NCBI GenBank assembly: GCA_963715485.1
Contig: OY970244.1
Location: 744,001-808,000, forward strand
Direction of reading: 5' to 3'
DNA length: 64,000 nt
Origin: SG8-30 sp963715485
GTDB taxonomy: Bacteria > Pseudomonadota > Gammaproteobacteria > Steroidobacterales > Steroidobacteraceae
Shown: one piece after another, positions 45,426 through 55,255 of the stretch
How positions within the stretch are numbered: position 1 is the first letter of the stretch
Layout: each line of letters starts with the position of its first letter
Made by a program: the position numbers and the translations under genes
Notes under the pieces: model-generated
Told to the model about the DNA's origin: nothing
Databases searched by the model: none
What the model saw: only the letters and a program-made list of their open reading frames with translations

Positions 45426-48400
45426 CTACTCCACCCGGCCGGAGCCCGACCTCGGGGCTTGCCGACCCGCCGCTGTCGCCCTCAGGAGACAGGCGGCGTC
45501 CGGGGCGTAGGCCAGCGCCGCCGCCCTGCGCGGTTCGATGACCGGCGGCAGCAGCTTGTACATCACCGGCGTCACCAGCCGCGCCAGCAGTGTGGAGGAG
45601 ATCAGGCCGCCGATGATCACGATCGCCAGCGGCGAATACAGGCCCGAGCCCTGGATGGCCAGCGGCATCAGGCCGCCGATGGCGGTCAGCGAGGTGAGCA
45701 GGATGGGGAAGAAGCGGATCTCGCCCGCCTTCTCGATGGCCTCGTCGAGTCCGGCGCCGCCCTCGCGCAGCTGGTTGGTGAAGTCCACCAGCAGGATCGA
45801 GTTCTTGATCTCGATGCCGACCAGGGCAATCATGCCGATCAGGGCGGTGAACGACAGCGTGTAGCCGGTCAGGAACAGCGCGACGATCGCGCCCACCATG
45901 CCCAGCGGCACCACGCCGAAGACGATGAGCGTGGAACGGAAGCTCCCGAACTCGAGCACCAGCACCGCCAGGATGCCGAACATCGCGACCAGCAGTGCGA
46001 TGCCGAGACCGCCGAAGGCCTCCTCGCGGGCCTCGACCTCGCCGCCGGCCATGTAGCGGTAGCCGGGCGGCCAGTCGTAGGCGCGCATCGCCGCCAGCAC
46101 CTCCTGCGTCACCTGGTCCGTGTTGTAGCCCGCGGCCGGCCAGGCGGTGACGCTGACCGAGCGCTCGCGGTTGTAGCGCCGCACCACGTTCGGTGCGCTG
46201 CGGAACGCCGGGTCGGTCACCTGCCGCAGCGGCACCTGCTCGCCGGTCAGGGAGGACACCTGGATCTCGTCGATCAGGTCGAGCGTCGGCCGGCCCTCGA
46301 TCGGCAGGCGCAGCGTGATGTCGTACTCGTCGCCGTCCGGCTCGCGGAACTGGCCGGCGGGGACGCCGGCCACCGCGAGGCGCACGGTCCGGTCCACCTC
46401 GATCGCAGGCACGCCGAACAGGGCAGCCTTCTGCGTGTCCACGCGCAGGTCGATGTCGGTGCGCTGCAGCCTGAGCGGGTTGTCGACGTCGCGGGTGCCC
46501 TCGGTCGCGCCGATGATGCGTTCCACCTCGGCGGCGAGCGCGCGCAGCGTGCCGAGGTCCGGCCCGATGACGCGGATCTCGATGGGCGCATTGATCGGCG
46601 GCCCGTTCTCGAACTGGCGGACGGTGATGCGGGCGGCAGGATAGCCACCGAACACGCTGCGCAGGTCTTCCAGCATCCGCACCGTCTCCTGCGGGTGGTA
46701 CTCCTTCACCTCGGCGAACACCTCGGCGACGTTGGCCGAGTAGCTCTTGGGGATGATGTTGTAGTAGACGCGGGGGTTGTCGTGGCCGAGGTTCGCGAAC
46801 CAGTACTTCACCTCCGGTCGTCGCGCGAGTTCCTCCTCGACGAAGCGCAGCGCCTTGTCGGTCTCGGCCAGGCTGGCGCCGTCGGGTGCCTCGATGCGCA
46901 CCCGGAACTGCGGGATGTCGGCATTCGGGAACAGGCTCATGCCCATGCCGAACATGGCCAGCAGCACTGCGCCTGCGAACATCGCCATCGCAGCGACGAA
47001 GGTGGTGCGCGGCCAGGCCAGTGCGCGCCGCAGCGCCGGGGCATAGAAGGCGTGGATGCCGCGCATCACCATCGCCAGCACGCGGTCCGCGAGCAGGTCC
47101 GTGCGTTCCACCAGGTGCCGGCCAGCGAGCACCACCCTCGCCAGCCATGGCTGACGCGGCAGCGGCCGCGGCTCGCCGCGCAGCAGGCGGCTGGCGAGGA
47201 AGGGGATGATGGTCAGGGCCACGAACAGCGACGCCAGGACCGTGTACAGCACCGCCGCGGGCAGGGAGCGGACGAACTCACCCGAGGCCTCCGGCAGGAA
47301 CAGCAGCGGCAGGAAGGCCAGGATCAGCGTCGCGGTGCAGCCGAGCACCGCCAGCCAGATCTGGTTGGTCGCCACCACGGCCGCCTGCCTGCGCGGCATG
47401 CCCTCGCGCACGTGCCGGGCGATGTTCTCCACCACGACGATGGAGTCGTCCACCAGCAGCCCGAGCGCCACCACGAATCCGGCGATGGACAGCTGGTTCA
47501 GCGAGAAGCCGGTGAAGTACAGCGCGGCGAGGCCGATCGCCAGCGACAGCGGGATGGACAGCATGACGATGCCGGCCGCCCGCAGGCCCAGTGGCAGCAG
47601 GGTCAGCGCGACGAGGCTGATGGCCAGCGTGAAGTCGAACTGCAGCCTCGAGAGCCGGTGGTCCACGTTGCGCGACTGGTCGAAGCCGCGCTCGAGCCTG
47701 ACGCCCTCCGGCAGCAGCGGCTCGAAGGCGTCGAGGCGCTCCCAGATGCCGTCGCGGACGTCGAAGACGTTCTGGTCGTCCTTCATGTTGGCGGTGACGA
47801 ACACCGCGCGCTCGCCGTTGAAGCGGCCGAGGTAGCGCTCCTCCTCGGTGCTCCAGGACACCTCGGCGATGTCGCGGACGCGGACCACGCGGCCGCCGCG
47901 CGCATTGACGACGGTCTCGCGGATCTCCTCGAGCGACTGGTAGTCGCCGGACGTCTTCAGGTTGTAGCGTCGCGCGCCGACGTCCACGGCGCCACCGGGG
48001 ATGCTCGCGCCCTCGCTGCGGATCGCGTCGCTGACCTGCCCGAGCGTGACCCCGGCGGTCGACAGGCGCTCCAGGTCCACGGCTACGCGGACCTCGGGTC
48101 GCGGATAGGCCCAGCTCTGCGAGCGGCGCACGCCAGGCACCGTCTCGATCGACTCCTCGAGGTCCTGCGCGATGCTCTCCAGCTCGCGCCAGCTGGCGCT
48201 GTCGCTGACCAGCGCCAGCTGCACCATGTTGACCAGGCTCGGCTTGAACTGGCGGATGTCGATGTCGAGGATGTCGGCCGGCAGCGTCGGCCGCAGCCGG
48301 TTCACCTCGCGCAATACCTCGTCGTACTTGCGGTCGGCGTCCGTGCCCCAGATGAACTCGATGCGGATCAGGGCGAAGCCGTCCTGCGCCTCGCTGTCCA

Positions 48401-48638
48401 TCAGCTTGACGTCGTCCAGGCCGTTCAGTGCGTCCTCGATGGGGTCCACGACCAGCTGCTCGACGTCCTCGGGATCGGCGCCCGGATAGGCCACCACGAT
48501 GATGGCGCCGGGGAAGGTCAGCGAGGGGTCCTCGAGGCGCGGGATCAGGTTCAGCGCCGTGATGCCGGTCGCCGCCAGCAGCGTGAACAGCACCAGCGTG
48601 AACTGCCAGCGCTTGACCGCGAACTCCCAAAGGCTCAT
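45426..48638 (-). CDS. RND efflux transporter, inner-membrane subunit
   Basis: A 1070-residue, uninterrupted RND pump of the hydrophobe/amphiphile (HAE) class. It has the standard start MSLWEFAVKRWQFTLVLFTL, the first periplasmic loop (DPSLTFPGAIIVVAYPGADP, VEQLVVDPIEDALNG) and proton-relay aspartates in VALGLLVDDSIVVVENI. A second half-repeat runs from about residue 540, and helix 10-12 sequences include VGIEIKNSILLVDF. It exports lipophilic compounds by proton motive force together with an adaptor and a TolC channel. It is the last gene of a minus-strand tetR-tolC-MFP-RND operon. Confidence 0.94.
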   Translation of the reverse strand: MSLWEFAVKRWQFTLVLFTLLAATGITALNLIPRLEDPSLTFPGAIIVVAYPGADPEDVEQLVVDPIEDALNGLDDVKLMDSEAQDGFALIRIEFIWGTDADRKYDEVLREVNRLRPTLPADILDIDIRQFKPSLVNMVQLALVSDSASWRELESIAQDLEESIETVPGVRRSQSWAYPRPEVRVAVDLERLSTAGVTLGQVSDAIRSEGASIPGGAVDVGARRYNLKTSGDYQSLEEIRETVVNARGGRVVRVRDIAEVSWSTEEERYLGRFNGERAVFVTANMKDDQNVFDVRDGIWERLDAFEPLLPEGVRLERGFDQSRNVDHRLSRLQFDFTLAISLVALTLLPLGLRAAGIVMLSIPLSLAIGLAALYFTGFSLNQLSIAGFVVALGLLVDDSIVVVENIARHVREGMPRRQAAVVATNQIWLAVLGCTATLILAFLPLLFLPEASGEFVRSLPAAVLYTVLASLFVALTIIPFLASRLLRGEPRPLPRQPWLARVVLAGRHLVERTDLLADRVLAMVMRGIHAFYAPALRRALAWPRTTFVAAMAMFAGAVLLAMFGMGMSLFPNADIPQFRVRIEAPDGASLAETDKALRFVEEELARRPEVKYWFANLGHDNPRVYYNIIPKSYSANVAEVFAEVKEYHPQETVRMLEDLRSVFGGYPAARITVRQFENGPPINAPIEIRVIGPDLGTLRALAAEVERIIGATEGTRDVDNPLRLQRTDIDLRVDTQKAALFGVPAIEVDRTVRLAVAGVPAGQFREPDGDEYDITLRLPIEGRPTLDLIDEIQVSSLTGEQVPLRQVTDPAFRSAPNVVRRYNRERSVSVTAWPAAGYNTDQVTQEVLAAMRAYDWPPGYRYMAGGEVEAREEAFGGLGIALLVAMFGILAVLVLEFGSFRSTLIVFGVVPLGMVGAIVALFLTGYTLSFTALIGMIALVGIEIKNSILLVDFTNQLREGGAGLDEAIEKAGEIRFFPILLTSLTAIGGLMPLAIQGSGLYSPLAIVIIGGLISSTLLARLVTPVMYKLLPPVIEPRRAAALAYAPDAACLLRATAAGRQAPRSGSGRVE

Positions 48639-48650
48639 GGCGGTGCGGCC

Positions 48651-49722
48651 TCAGCCCGGCTCGACGATGCGGACCAGCTTGCCGGCGCGCAGGTAGGCGG
48701 CGCCCTCGATGACGACGCGCTCACCACCCTGCAGGCCGTCGAGGACCTCGACCCGGTCGCCGACCAGGCGGCCGATGCGGACCGCAACACGCTCCGCGAC
48801 CTCCTGTTCCTCGCGGGTCGCGACGACGAACACCACGGCCTCGGTGCCGTCGGCCTCGAGCAGCGCCTGCACCGGCACCACCGTGACGGCGGCCCCGGGA
48901 TCGCCGGCCATCTCGACCTTGGCCACCAGTCCCTGCACGAAGCGCTGGCCCTGCGGGTCGATGGCCAGCTTCATCTCGTAGGTCCCGGTCATCGGGTCGG
49001 CCGCGGAGGCGAGTTCCGCGACCGTCGCGTCGAACTGCCGTCCCGGGTAGGCGTCGAGCGTCACGCTCGCCTTGTCGCCCGTGCGCACGCGGACGATGTC
49101 GCGATCGGTGAGCGAGGCGCGGACGATCCAGCCGCCGGAGGTGTCGCCCAGCACGATCACCGGCTGGCCGGCGGCCACCAGTTCGTCCTGCTCCACCAGC
49201 TTGCGCAGCACGATGCCGTCGGCCGGGGCCTCGATGCGTGAGAAGCGCGCGTTGAACTCCGCCGCGCGCAGGTTGGCGCGCGCGACGTCCCGCGCGGTTT
49301 CCAGGTCGTCGAGCTGTTCGCGGGTTGCGACCTCGTCCGAGTACAGCGCGCGGCCGCGCTCCAGGTCGCGCTCGGCCTTGTCCGCCAGGGCACGGGCCTG
49401 CGCCACGGCAGCGGCCACTTCCTCCTGCACCAGCGAGGCCAGGGGCTGTCCCTGCCTCACGCGATCGCCGGCGTCCACCGGAATGGAGGCGACGATCCCG
49501 CCGGTCTTGAACGACAGCCGGATTTCCTCGGCCGGGGCGACCGTGCCGACGGTGCGCAGGCTGTTGCCGAGCGGCTGCCGTTCGGCCTCGGTCACGCGCA
49601 CCGGTGTCGCGGCGGTGGCCGGGTCCGGCGCGTCGCCGTTGCCGCCGCAGCCGGCCAGCGCCAGCGACAGGCCCAATGCCGCGGCGCCGCCGCCGGCCAA
49701 GAATCCTTCCCTGCAAGCTCAT
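48651..49722 (-). CDS. RND periplasmic adaptor (membrane fusion lipoprotein; one frameshift)
   Basis: About 357 residues. The ATG at 49722 overlaps the stop of the tolC-like gene (ATGA), but the lipoprotein leader only reads through if one base is removed near 49701: MSLQGRIL, then AGGGAAALGLSLALAGC. The adaptor body follows: GTVAPAEEIRLSFKTGGIVA, VDAGDRVRQGQPLASLVQEE (lipoyl), a helical hairpin, LVEQDELVAAGQPVIVLGDT and the beta-barrel VRTGDKASVTLDAYPGRQFD. A downstream TTG at 49700 could start a leaderless-length form. It pairs with the RND subunit 12 bases downstream. Confidence 0.9.
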
Positions 49723-51204
49723 GGCGACACGCCTCCCTGGCCCGCAGTTCGCGGCGGACCGCCCACCGCATACTCGACCGCCGCCAGCGCGGACAGCGCC
49801 TGGAAGCGGTTCACCTGCTGGCTCAACTGTGCGCTGGTCAGTGCGCGCCGCGCGTCGATGAACTCGACCTGCGGGATCTGGCCGAGGTCGCGCTTGCGCC
49901 GCGCAATCTCGAAGGCGCCCTGGGCTGCCTCGACACGCTTGGCGGCGGTGCGCATCGAGGCCTCCGCCACCTCGAAGTCCTTCACCGCCCCGAGCACCTC
50001 GAGGCGGATCTGCTGCTCGGCCAGGCCGCGGGCGGCGCGCAGCTCGTCGCTGCGGGCACGGGCCTCGCGCAGCGCTGCGCGGTCCGCCCCGCCGCGGAAG
50101 AAGTTGAAGCGCAGCACCAGCGAGGCCAGCACGAAGCGGTCGTCCTCCGAGAAGCCGAACTCCTCGCCCTGGACGCCGGCATCGACCGCGAGCGCGAGCT
50201 GCGGCTTGAATGCGGCGCGGGCGACGTCCTCGGCCGCGGCGGCGGCCTCCAGGCCCGAGTCGATCTGGCGCAGCTCCTGGCGCCGCTCGATGGCCGTTTC
50301 CTGCAGCCAGCCGCGGTCGCGGGCCACGCTGCCGGCCCGCCGCACCAGCACGTCGCGCAACCGGGCGACGTCGGCGTCGGCCACGGTCGCCTCGGGCAGG
50401 GGCGCCTCGAGGTCGGTGTTGCGCAGCAGGTTGACGTAGTTGCGCGCGATCCGGCTGGCGCCGTCCGTGGCCTCGATCTGCTGCTCGATCTCGAGTACGT
50501 CGGCCTCGGCGCGCAGCACGAGGTCGCGGGTCACGCGGCCGTTGCGGTACAGGCTCTCGTTGACCCGCTGGTTCTCCCGGGCGGTTTCCAGCGAGGCGAC
50601 CAGGATCGACTTGGAGTCGAGGGTCGCGAGCCAGCGCAGGTAGGCCTGCTGTACGTCGCGCCGCAGGCGCAGCCGCAGCGCGTCGAAGCCCTGCCGCGAG
50701 GCCAGCAGGTCGTACTCGGCGGCGCGTGCCGCGGCGGGAATGCGCGAGTCGTAGAGTCGGCTGGGTCAGCCGCAGCACTGTCTCCTGCTCGCGCTCGCGC
50801 AGGAACGGGATGCTGGCGTTGTCGATCGGCATGAACGGCGCCGGCTGGCCGCTGGCCTCGAGCAGCGAGTTGAGCGACGCGTAGACCGGGTTGAGCAGGT
50901 CGCCGACCGGAATGTCGATCTCGCGGCCGCCGTCGGCCAGCGAGTAGCGCAGGCCGAGGTCGACGCTGGGCAGGAAGCGTGCACGGGCCTGGTCGAGCAT
51001 GGCGAGTCGCTGTGCCACGCCCGCCTCGGCGCCGACCAGCTCGAGGTTGGCGGCCTCGGCCTCGGCCACCAGGCGCCCGACGACCTCGTCCACGGTCTCG
51101 GCGCGCGCGGTTCCGGTGAGCAGGGCCGCCAGGCCGAGCAAGGCGCCCAATGCAGGCAGGGGGGCTATCCGCTTCACCTTGGCACTCGTTGAACCGTTAG
51201 ACAT
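49719..51204 (-). CDS. TolC-family outer-membrane efflux channel (one frameshift)
   Basis: About 495 residues. A signal peptide starts at the ATG at 51204 (LGALLGLAALLTGTARA). Repeated alpha-barrel segments follow: EAGVAQRLAMLDQARARFLP, VDLGLRYSLADGGREI, LYDSRIPAAARAAEYDLLAS, VLASLVLRFNFFRGGADRAA and LRLEVLG-type strands. One +1 break at about 50757 splits TQP from LYDSRIP. It forms the outer-membrane duct of the RND pump and is coupled to the adaptor gene (ATGA). TetR lies immediately upstream. Confidence 0.9.
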
Positions 51205-51238
51205 GTGTCACATTTCGGTCAAAAAGAGAGGACCGGGT

Positions 51239-51878
51239 TCAGGGCTTCGGCTCGAGCATGTAGCGCAGCATGGCCTGGCCTTCCTCCAGTACGCTCGAGG
51301 TCTCGATACCGTGACGGGCGATCTCCTGCGACTTGTTGATCGCGATCTGGATCAGCCCGTGGGTGAAGGCCCACAACATCACGCAGATCCGGGTCGGGTC
51401 GCCGACATCGCCACGGATCGAGCCGTCGGCGATGCCGCGCTGGATCGTCTGCACCATGACGCCCATCAGGGCGTCGCCGGAGAGGTTGCAGGACACCTCG
51501 TTCGGCGCCCCGGCGTGCGCCTGGTGGGCGTGGTAGCGGCTGCAGGCGTCGAACTGGAACGGCTTTTCCTGCTGGAACAGCACGTAGGCTCGCCCGATGG
51601 CCGAGATCTGGTCGATGCCGAGTGGATGCGCGGCTGCAGCCTGCTCGAACCGGTGGCGCAGTTCCGTCGAGCGCCCGTTCGGTGATGGCGAACAGCAGGT
51701 CTTCCTTGTCCTTGAAGTACACGTAGAGCAGCGCGCGGGAGAGGCGGGCGCGCCGTGCCACCTGGTCCATGGTGACGGCATCCCAGCCCTTCTCGGCGTA
51801 CAGGGACTCGGCCGCCTCGATGATCTCGAGCCGGCGGCGTTCCTTTTCCTCTTCGCGGCGTTCGGCAAGGTAGGACAT
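51239..51878 (-). CDS. TetR-family regulator of the efflux operon (one frameshift)
   Basis: About 212 residues. The DNA-binding half is ERRRLEIIEAAESLYAEKGW, then VTMDQVARRARLSRALLYVY and FKDKEDLLFAITERAL, a textbook TetR helix-turn-helix. A +1 slip at about 51664 leads into the ligand-binding half: RFEQAAAAHPLGIDQISAIG and CVMLWAFTHGLIQIAINKSQ. It is first in the tetR-tolC-MFP-RND operon and likely represses it through a palindrome just upstream (51899-51913). Confidence 0.88.
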
Positions 51879-51898
51879 GGGGGGATGCTAGGCTTACA

Positions 51899-51913
51899 TT
51901 GACACACTGTCAA
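51899..51913. promoter_or_regulatory. Palindrome upstream of tetR, probable TetR operator
   Basis: TTGACA-CAC-TGTCAA, a perfect 6-bp inverted repeat 21 bases before the tetR start in the tetR/oprC divergent gap. Its left arm is also a consensus -35-like hexamer, so binding would block promoter access. Confidence 0.6.
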
Positions 51914-51918
51914 TTACT

Positions 51919-51934
51919 GTATGTCTGTACATAC
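51919..51934. promoter_or_regulatory. Second palindrome in the tetR/copper receptor gap
   Basis: GTATGT-CTGT-ACATAC, perfect 6-bp arms, five bases from the TTGACA palindrome and 122 bases before the receptor start. It may be a separate regulator site for the divergent receptor gene. Confidence 0.45.
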
Positions 51935-52055
51935 CAAACGATCAGGTACTTCCTGGGGCGCGTCCGGGGAGCGAGGGTCCTGCCGGCCGGCGCGGGGCCG
52001 TGCTGCGTAACCTTGGTCGCAGACTCGCCGGATCTGCGGCAGGCAAACTGACCGG

Positions 52056-54164
52056 ATGCTCGCCGCCCTGCGCCGTCACCCGCTGAGCGAACAGGCTGTC
52101 GCGTGGATCCTCGCGGCACGCAGCGTGTCGCTCGCCTTCGTCATCTTCCCGTTCCTCGCCGCGGCTACCGCCCGTGCAGCCGACGATGAAGGTGCCGATG
52201 AGCTCGACGAGCCGGTCGTCGTCACCGGCGCACGCATGACCTCGCCGCTCGTCGTCGAGACGGACCCCAGGGTGCCGCGCCAGCCGTTGCCGGCGCACGA
52301 CGGGGCCGACTACCTGAAGACCATCCCGGGCTTCGCCACGGTACGCAAGGGCGGCACGGACGGTGATCCCGTGTTCCGGGGCATGGCAGCCTCGCGCGTC
52401 AACATGCTGATGGACGGCGAGACGATCCTGGGCGGCTGCGGGATGCGGATGGACCCGCCGACGGCCTACGTCTTTCCGGCAGCCTACGATCGCATCGTCG
52501 TGGTCAAGGGCCCGCAGACAGTGCTGTACGGGCCGGGCAACTCGGCCGCCACGGTGCGGTTCGACCGCGATCCGCCCGTCTTCGACGGGCCGGGCTACGA
52601 CCTGTTCGCCCACGCGACGGTGGCCGAGGCGGGTCGCAGCGACCTGGCGGGCGACCTCGCGCTGGGCAGCGGGGCCTACTACGCGAGGCTGGCGGCGACC
52701 CGCGCCGAATCCGACGACTACACGGACGGGGACGGCAACGAGGTCCACTCCGCCTATGAACGCTGGAGTGCGAACGCTTCGCTCGGCTGGCGACCCACCA
52801 CCGACAGCTGGATCGAGCTGTCCGGGGCACGCAGCGACGGCGAGGCGGCTTACGCCGATCGTGCCATGGACGGCGTGAAGTTCGACCGGGACAACCTCGG
52901 CCTGCGCTTCGCCGTGGAGGACATCGGCGCGCATGTCAGGCGCATCGAGGGCATGGCCTTCTACAACCAGGTCGATCACGTGATGGACAACTACAGCCTG
53001 CGCGACTTCACGCCGACCGCGATGATGCCGTTCCGGTCGGTGTCGAACCCGGACCGGCGGACGGAGGGAGCGAGACTTGCAGTGGAGTTGTCGCTGGCCG
53101 CTGGCCTGTCGGGCACCGTGGGCCTCGATACCCAGCGCAACACGCATCGTGTCCGTTCGACCATGAACCAGGCCGCGATGCCGTACGAGGCCATGGCGCG
53201 AGTGAAGGACGGCGAGTTCGAGAACCGGGGGCTGTTCGGCGAGTTCGAGAAGACGGCCGGCGCCGACGGCAAGGTCGTGGTCGGGATGCGCGCGGATCGC
53301 TGGCAGGCGCTGGACGCACGCGAAACGCTACGCCTGGGCATGACGGGGACGGTCACCAACCCGACCGCCGGCGCCGAGCGGGACGAGACACTGGTCAGCG
53401 GCTTCGCCCGCTACGAGCACGCGCTTGGAGACACGACGCTGTATGCGGGTGCCGGCTACGTCGAGCGATTCCCGGACTACTGGGAGTTGCTCGGCGCGGG
53501 ACGGGAGGCTGCGGATTCGCTGAGCGCGTTCGAGACCCGGCCGGAGAAGACGGCGCAGGTCGATGCCGGCCTGATCTACGCCACCGGGAGATTGGGCCTG
53601 TCGCTGTCGGCCTTCTACAGCAGCGTGGACGACTACATCCTCATCGAGTCGAACTACCCCAAGGGCATGCGCATGACCAGCATCGCCCGCAACGTCGACG
53701 CCTCGACCTGGGGCGCCGAGGGCGACCTGACCTACCGACTGGCGCCGTCCTGGACGGTGACCGGCTCGCTGGCCTGGACCCGTGGCGAGAACGACACCGA
53801 CGGCACGCCGCTGGGGCAGGTCCCGCCGCTGGAGGGACGCCTCGGCCTGGACTGGGAACGCGCCAATTGGTCCGCCGGGGCGCTGCTGCGGGCGGTCGCA
53901 GCGCAGGATCGCATCGCGCTGAACCAGGGCAATGTCGTCGGCCAGGACATTGGCGAGACGGCCGGCTTTGCGGTGTTCTCGATCAATGGGGGCTATCGCT
54001 TCTCCGGACAGGTGCAACTCACGGCCGGCATCGACAACCTGTTCGACACCGCCTACGCGGAGCACATCAGCCGGGCCGGGGCGATGGTGGCCGGCTACGA
54101 GCAGACGACGCGGGTCAACGAGCCCGGCCGCACGGCCTGGCTGAACCTCTCCGCACGGTTCTGA
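52056..54164 (+). CDS. TonB-dependent copper receptor (OprC/NosA family)
   Basis: A 702-residue intact receptor. A signal peptide ends near ATARA. The TonB-box-like VVVTGARM and the plug (LPAHDGADYLKTIPGFATVR) lead to the family-defining LGGCGMRMDPPTAYVFPAAY with C128 and M132 (CxxxM). In OprC this Cys/Met pair binds copper. VVVKGPQTVLYG follows and the barrel ends in the C-terminal aromatic (TAWLNLSARF). Import of copper across the outer membrane is the family role. It is divergent from the tetR-led efflux operon, with palindromes in the gap. A perfect palindromic repeat follows its stop. Confidence 0.92.
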   Translation: MLAALRRHPLSEQAVAWILAARSVSLAFVIFPFLAAATARAADDEGADELDEPVVVTGARMTSPLVVETDPRVPRQPLPAHDGADYLKTIPGFATVRKGGTDGDPVFRGMAASRVNMLMDGETILGGCGMRMDPPTAYVFPAAYDRIVVVKGPQTVLYGPGNSAATVRFDRDPPVFDGPGYDLFAHATVAEAGRSDLAGDLALGSGAYYARLAATRAESDDYTDGDGNEVHSAYERWSANASLGWRPTTDSWIELSGARSDGEAAYADRAMDGVKFDRDNLGLRFAVEDIGAHVRRIEGMAFYNQVDHVMDNYSLRDFTPTAMMPFRSVSNPDRRTEGARLAVELSLAAGLSGTVGLDTQRNTHRVRSTMNQAAMPYEAMARVKDGEFENRGLFGEFEKTAGADGKVVVGMRADRWQALDARETLRLGMTGTVTNPTAGAERDETLVSGFARYEHALGDTTLYAGAGYVERFPDYWELLGAGREAADSLSAFETRPEKTAQVDAGLIYATGRLGLSLSAFYSSVDDYILIESNYPKGMRMTSIARNVDASTWGAEGDLTYRLAPSWTVTGSLAWTRGENDTDGTPLGQVPPLEGRLGLDWERANWSAGALLRAVAAQDRIALNQGNVVGQDIGETAGFAVFSINGGYRFSGQVQLTAGIDNLFDTAYAEHISRAGAMVAGYEQTTRVNEPGRTAWLNLSARF

Positions 54165-54169
54165 TCAAG

Positions 54170-54260
54170 AAAATGGGGACATTCCTATTTTCCTTTTTTC
54201 GGGCCGAGTCCTCCGCGGGGCCAGGAAATGAAAAAGGGAAAATAGGAATGTCCCCATTTT
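54170..54260. repeat. 91-bp palindromic element with 24-bp perfect arms (family A, copy 1)
   Basis: Left arm 54170-54193 contains GGGGACATTCCTATTTTCC; right arm 54237-54260 is its exact reverse complement. The element begins 5 bases after the receptor stop and ends just before the stop of the convergent dehydrogenase gene. A second copy lies at 55900-55984. Confidence 0.85.
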
Positions 54261-54261
54261 C

Positions 54262-55215
54262 CTAGTCGACACGATTCCGGCGTTCGCCGCGCAGGAAGGC
54301 CTCGACGTTGGCTGCCAGCTCGTCGAGGCAGCGCTGACGTGATTCGCGCGCGGCCCACGCGGTGTGAGGCGTCACGATCAGGTTGGGAATCGAGCGGTCG
54401 AGCAGGGGGCTGCCGTCCACCGGCGGCTCCTGCTCCAGCACGTCGATGCCGGCGCCGCCGAGCCGGCCGGCGCGCAGCGCGTCGGCCAGCGCCGCAGCAT
54501 CGACCAGCGCACCGCGCGCGGTGTTGATGATCACCGCGTCGGGCTTCATCCGGGCGATTTCCCCCGGGCCGATCAGGCCGCGGGTGGCGGGCGTCAGCGG
54601 ACAGTGCAGCGACAGGACGTCCACGCGTGGCAGCAGGTCGATGAGATCCACGCGACCTGGGCGCGGTTCGCCGCCCGGCCGGTTGGCGATCAGCACCTGC
54701 ATGCCCAGGGCCTCGGCCACCGTCGCGACGCCGCGGCCCAGCGCGCCGTGGCCGACGATGCCCATCGTGCGACCCCTCAGTTCCCGGATGGGGTAGGGGA
54801 AGACCGAGAACTGCCCCGCACGTCCCCATCCACCGGACCGGGTCAGGCGGTCGTATTCCCCGAGGTGATGGGTCAGGGACAGCAGCACCGCGAACACGTG
54901 CTGCACGACCGACGGCGTGCAGTAGTCGCGCAGGTTGGTGACGGCGATGCCGGCCTCGCGCGCGGCGGCCACGTCCACGTTGTCCACGCCGGTGGCGGTG
55001 AGGGCGACCAGCCTGAGCTGCGGGTTGGCGGCCATCATCTCGCGGGTGATCCGGCACTTGTTGAGCAGCACCACTTCATGGCCCGCGATCCGGGCTGGCA
55101 CCTCGGACTGCGGGGTCTGCTCGTGGATCACCAGGCCGGGCAGCACGGCAGTCAGCGCCGACGTGTCGAGGTCGCCGTTGCTGACCGTGCCGAGATCGAG
55201 GAACACGCCGCGCAT
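54262..55215 (-). CDS. D-2-hydroxyacid dehydrogenase (glycerate dehydrogenase-like)
   Basis: A 317-residue NAD-dependent 2-hydroxyacid dehydrogenase close to HprA (hydroxypyruvate/glycerate). It begins MRGVFLDLGTVSNGDLDTSA. The substrate Arg is in ALTATGVDNVDVAAAREAGI, the Rossmann loop in TMGIVGHGALGRGVATVAEA, then IINTARGALVDAAALADAL, a Glu in GGAGIDVLEQEPP and the catalytic His in LIVTPHTAWAARESRQ. It interconverts hydroxypyruvate or glyoxylate with glycerate or glycolate. It is convergent with the copper receptor and divergent from the glycosylase gene. Confidence 0.88.
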   Translation of the reverse strand: MRGVFLDLGTVSNGDLDTSALTAVLPGLVIHEQTPQSEVPARIAGHEVVLLNKCRITREMMAANPQLRLVALTATGVDNVDVAAAREAGIAVTNLRDYCTPSVVQHVFAVLLSLTHHLGEYDRLTRSGGWGRAGQFSVFPYPIRELRGRTMGIVGHGALGRGVATVAEALGMQVLIANRPGGEPRPGRVDLIDLLPRVDVLSLHCPLTPATRGLIGPGEIARMKPDAVIINTARGALVDAAALADALRAGRLGGAGIDVLEQEPPVDGSPLLDRSIPNLIVTPHTAWAARESRQRCLDELAANVEAFLRGERRNRVD

Positions 55216-55255
55216 GAAAGGCCTCCGTTGGCGGGCTGCCGCTAGACTATAGGCG

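Noticed and set aside
45249..49241. Very long plus-strand open frame opposite the RND pump and adaptor
   Set aside because: It lies antisense to a clearly conserved 1070-residue RND protein. In GC-rich DNA the opposite strand often stays open, and its His/Gln/Arg-rich translation matches no family.
54170..54260. Family A palindrome as an insertion sequence
   Set aside because: It is under 100 bp, with no open frame and no visible target duplication. It can only be a non-autonomous or terminator-like element.
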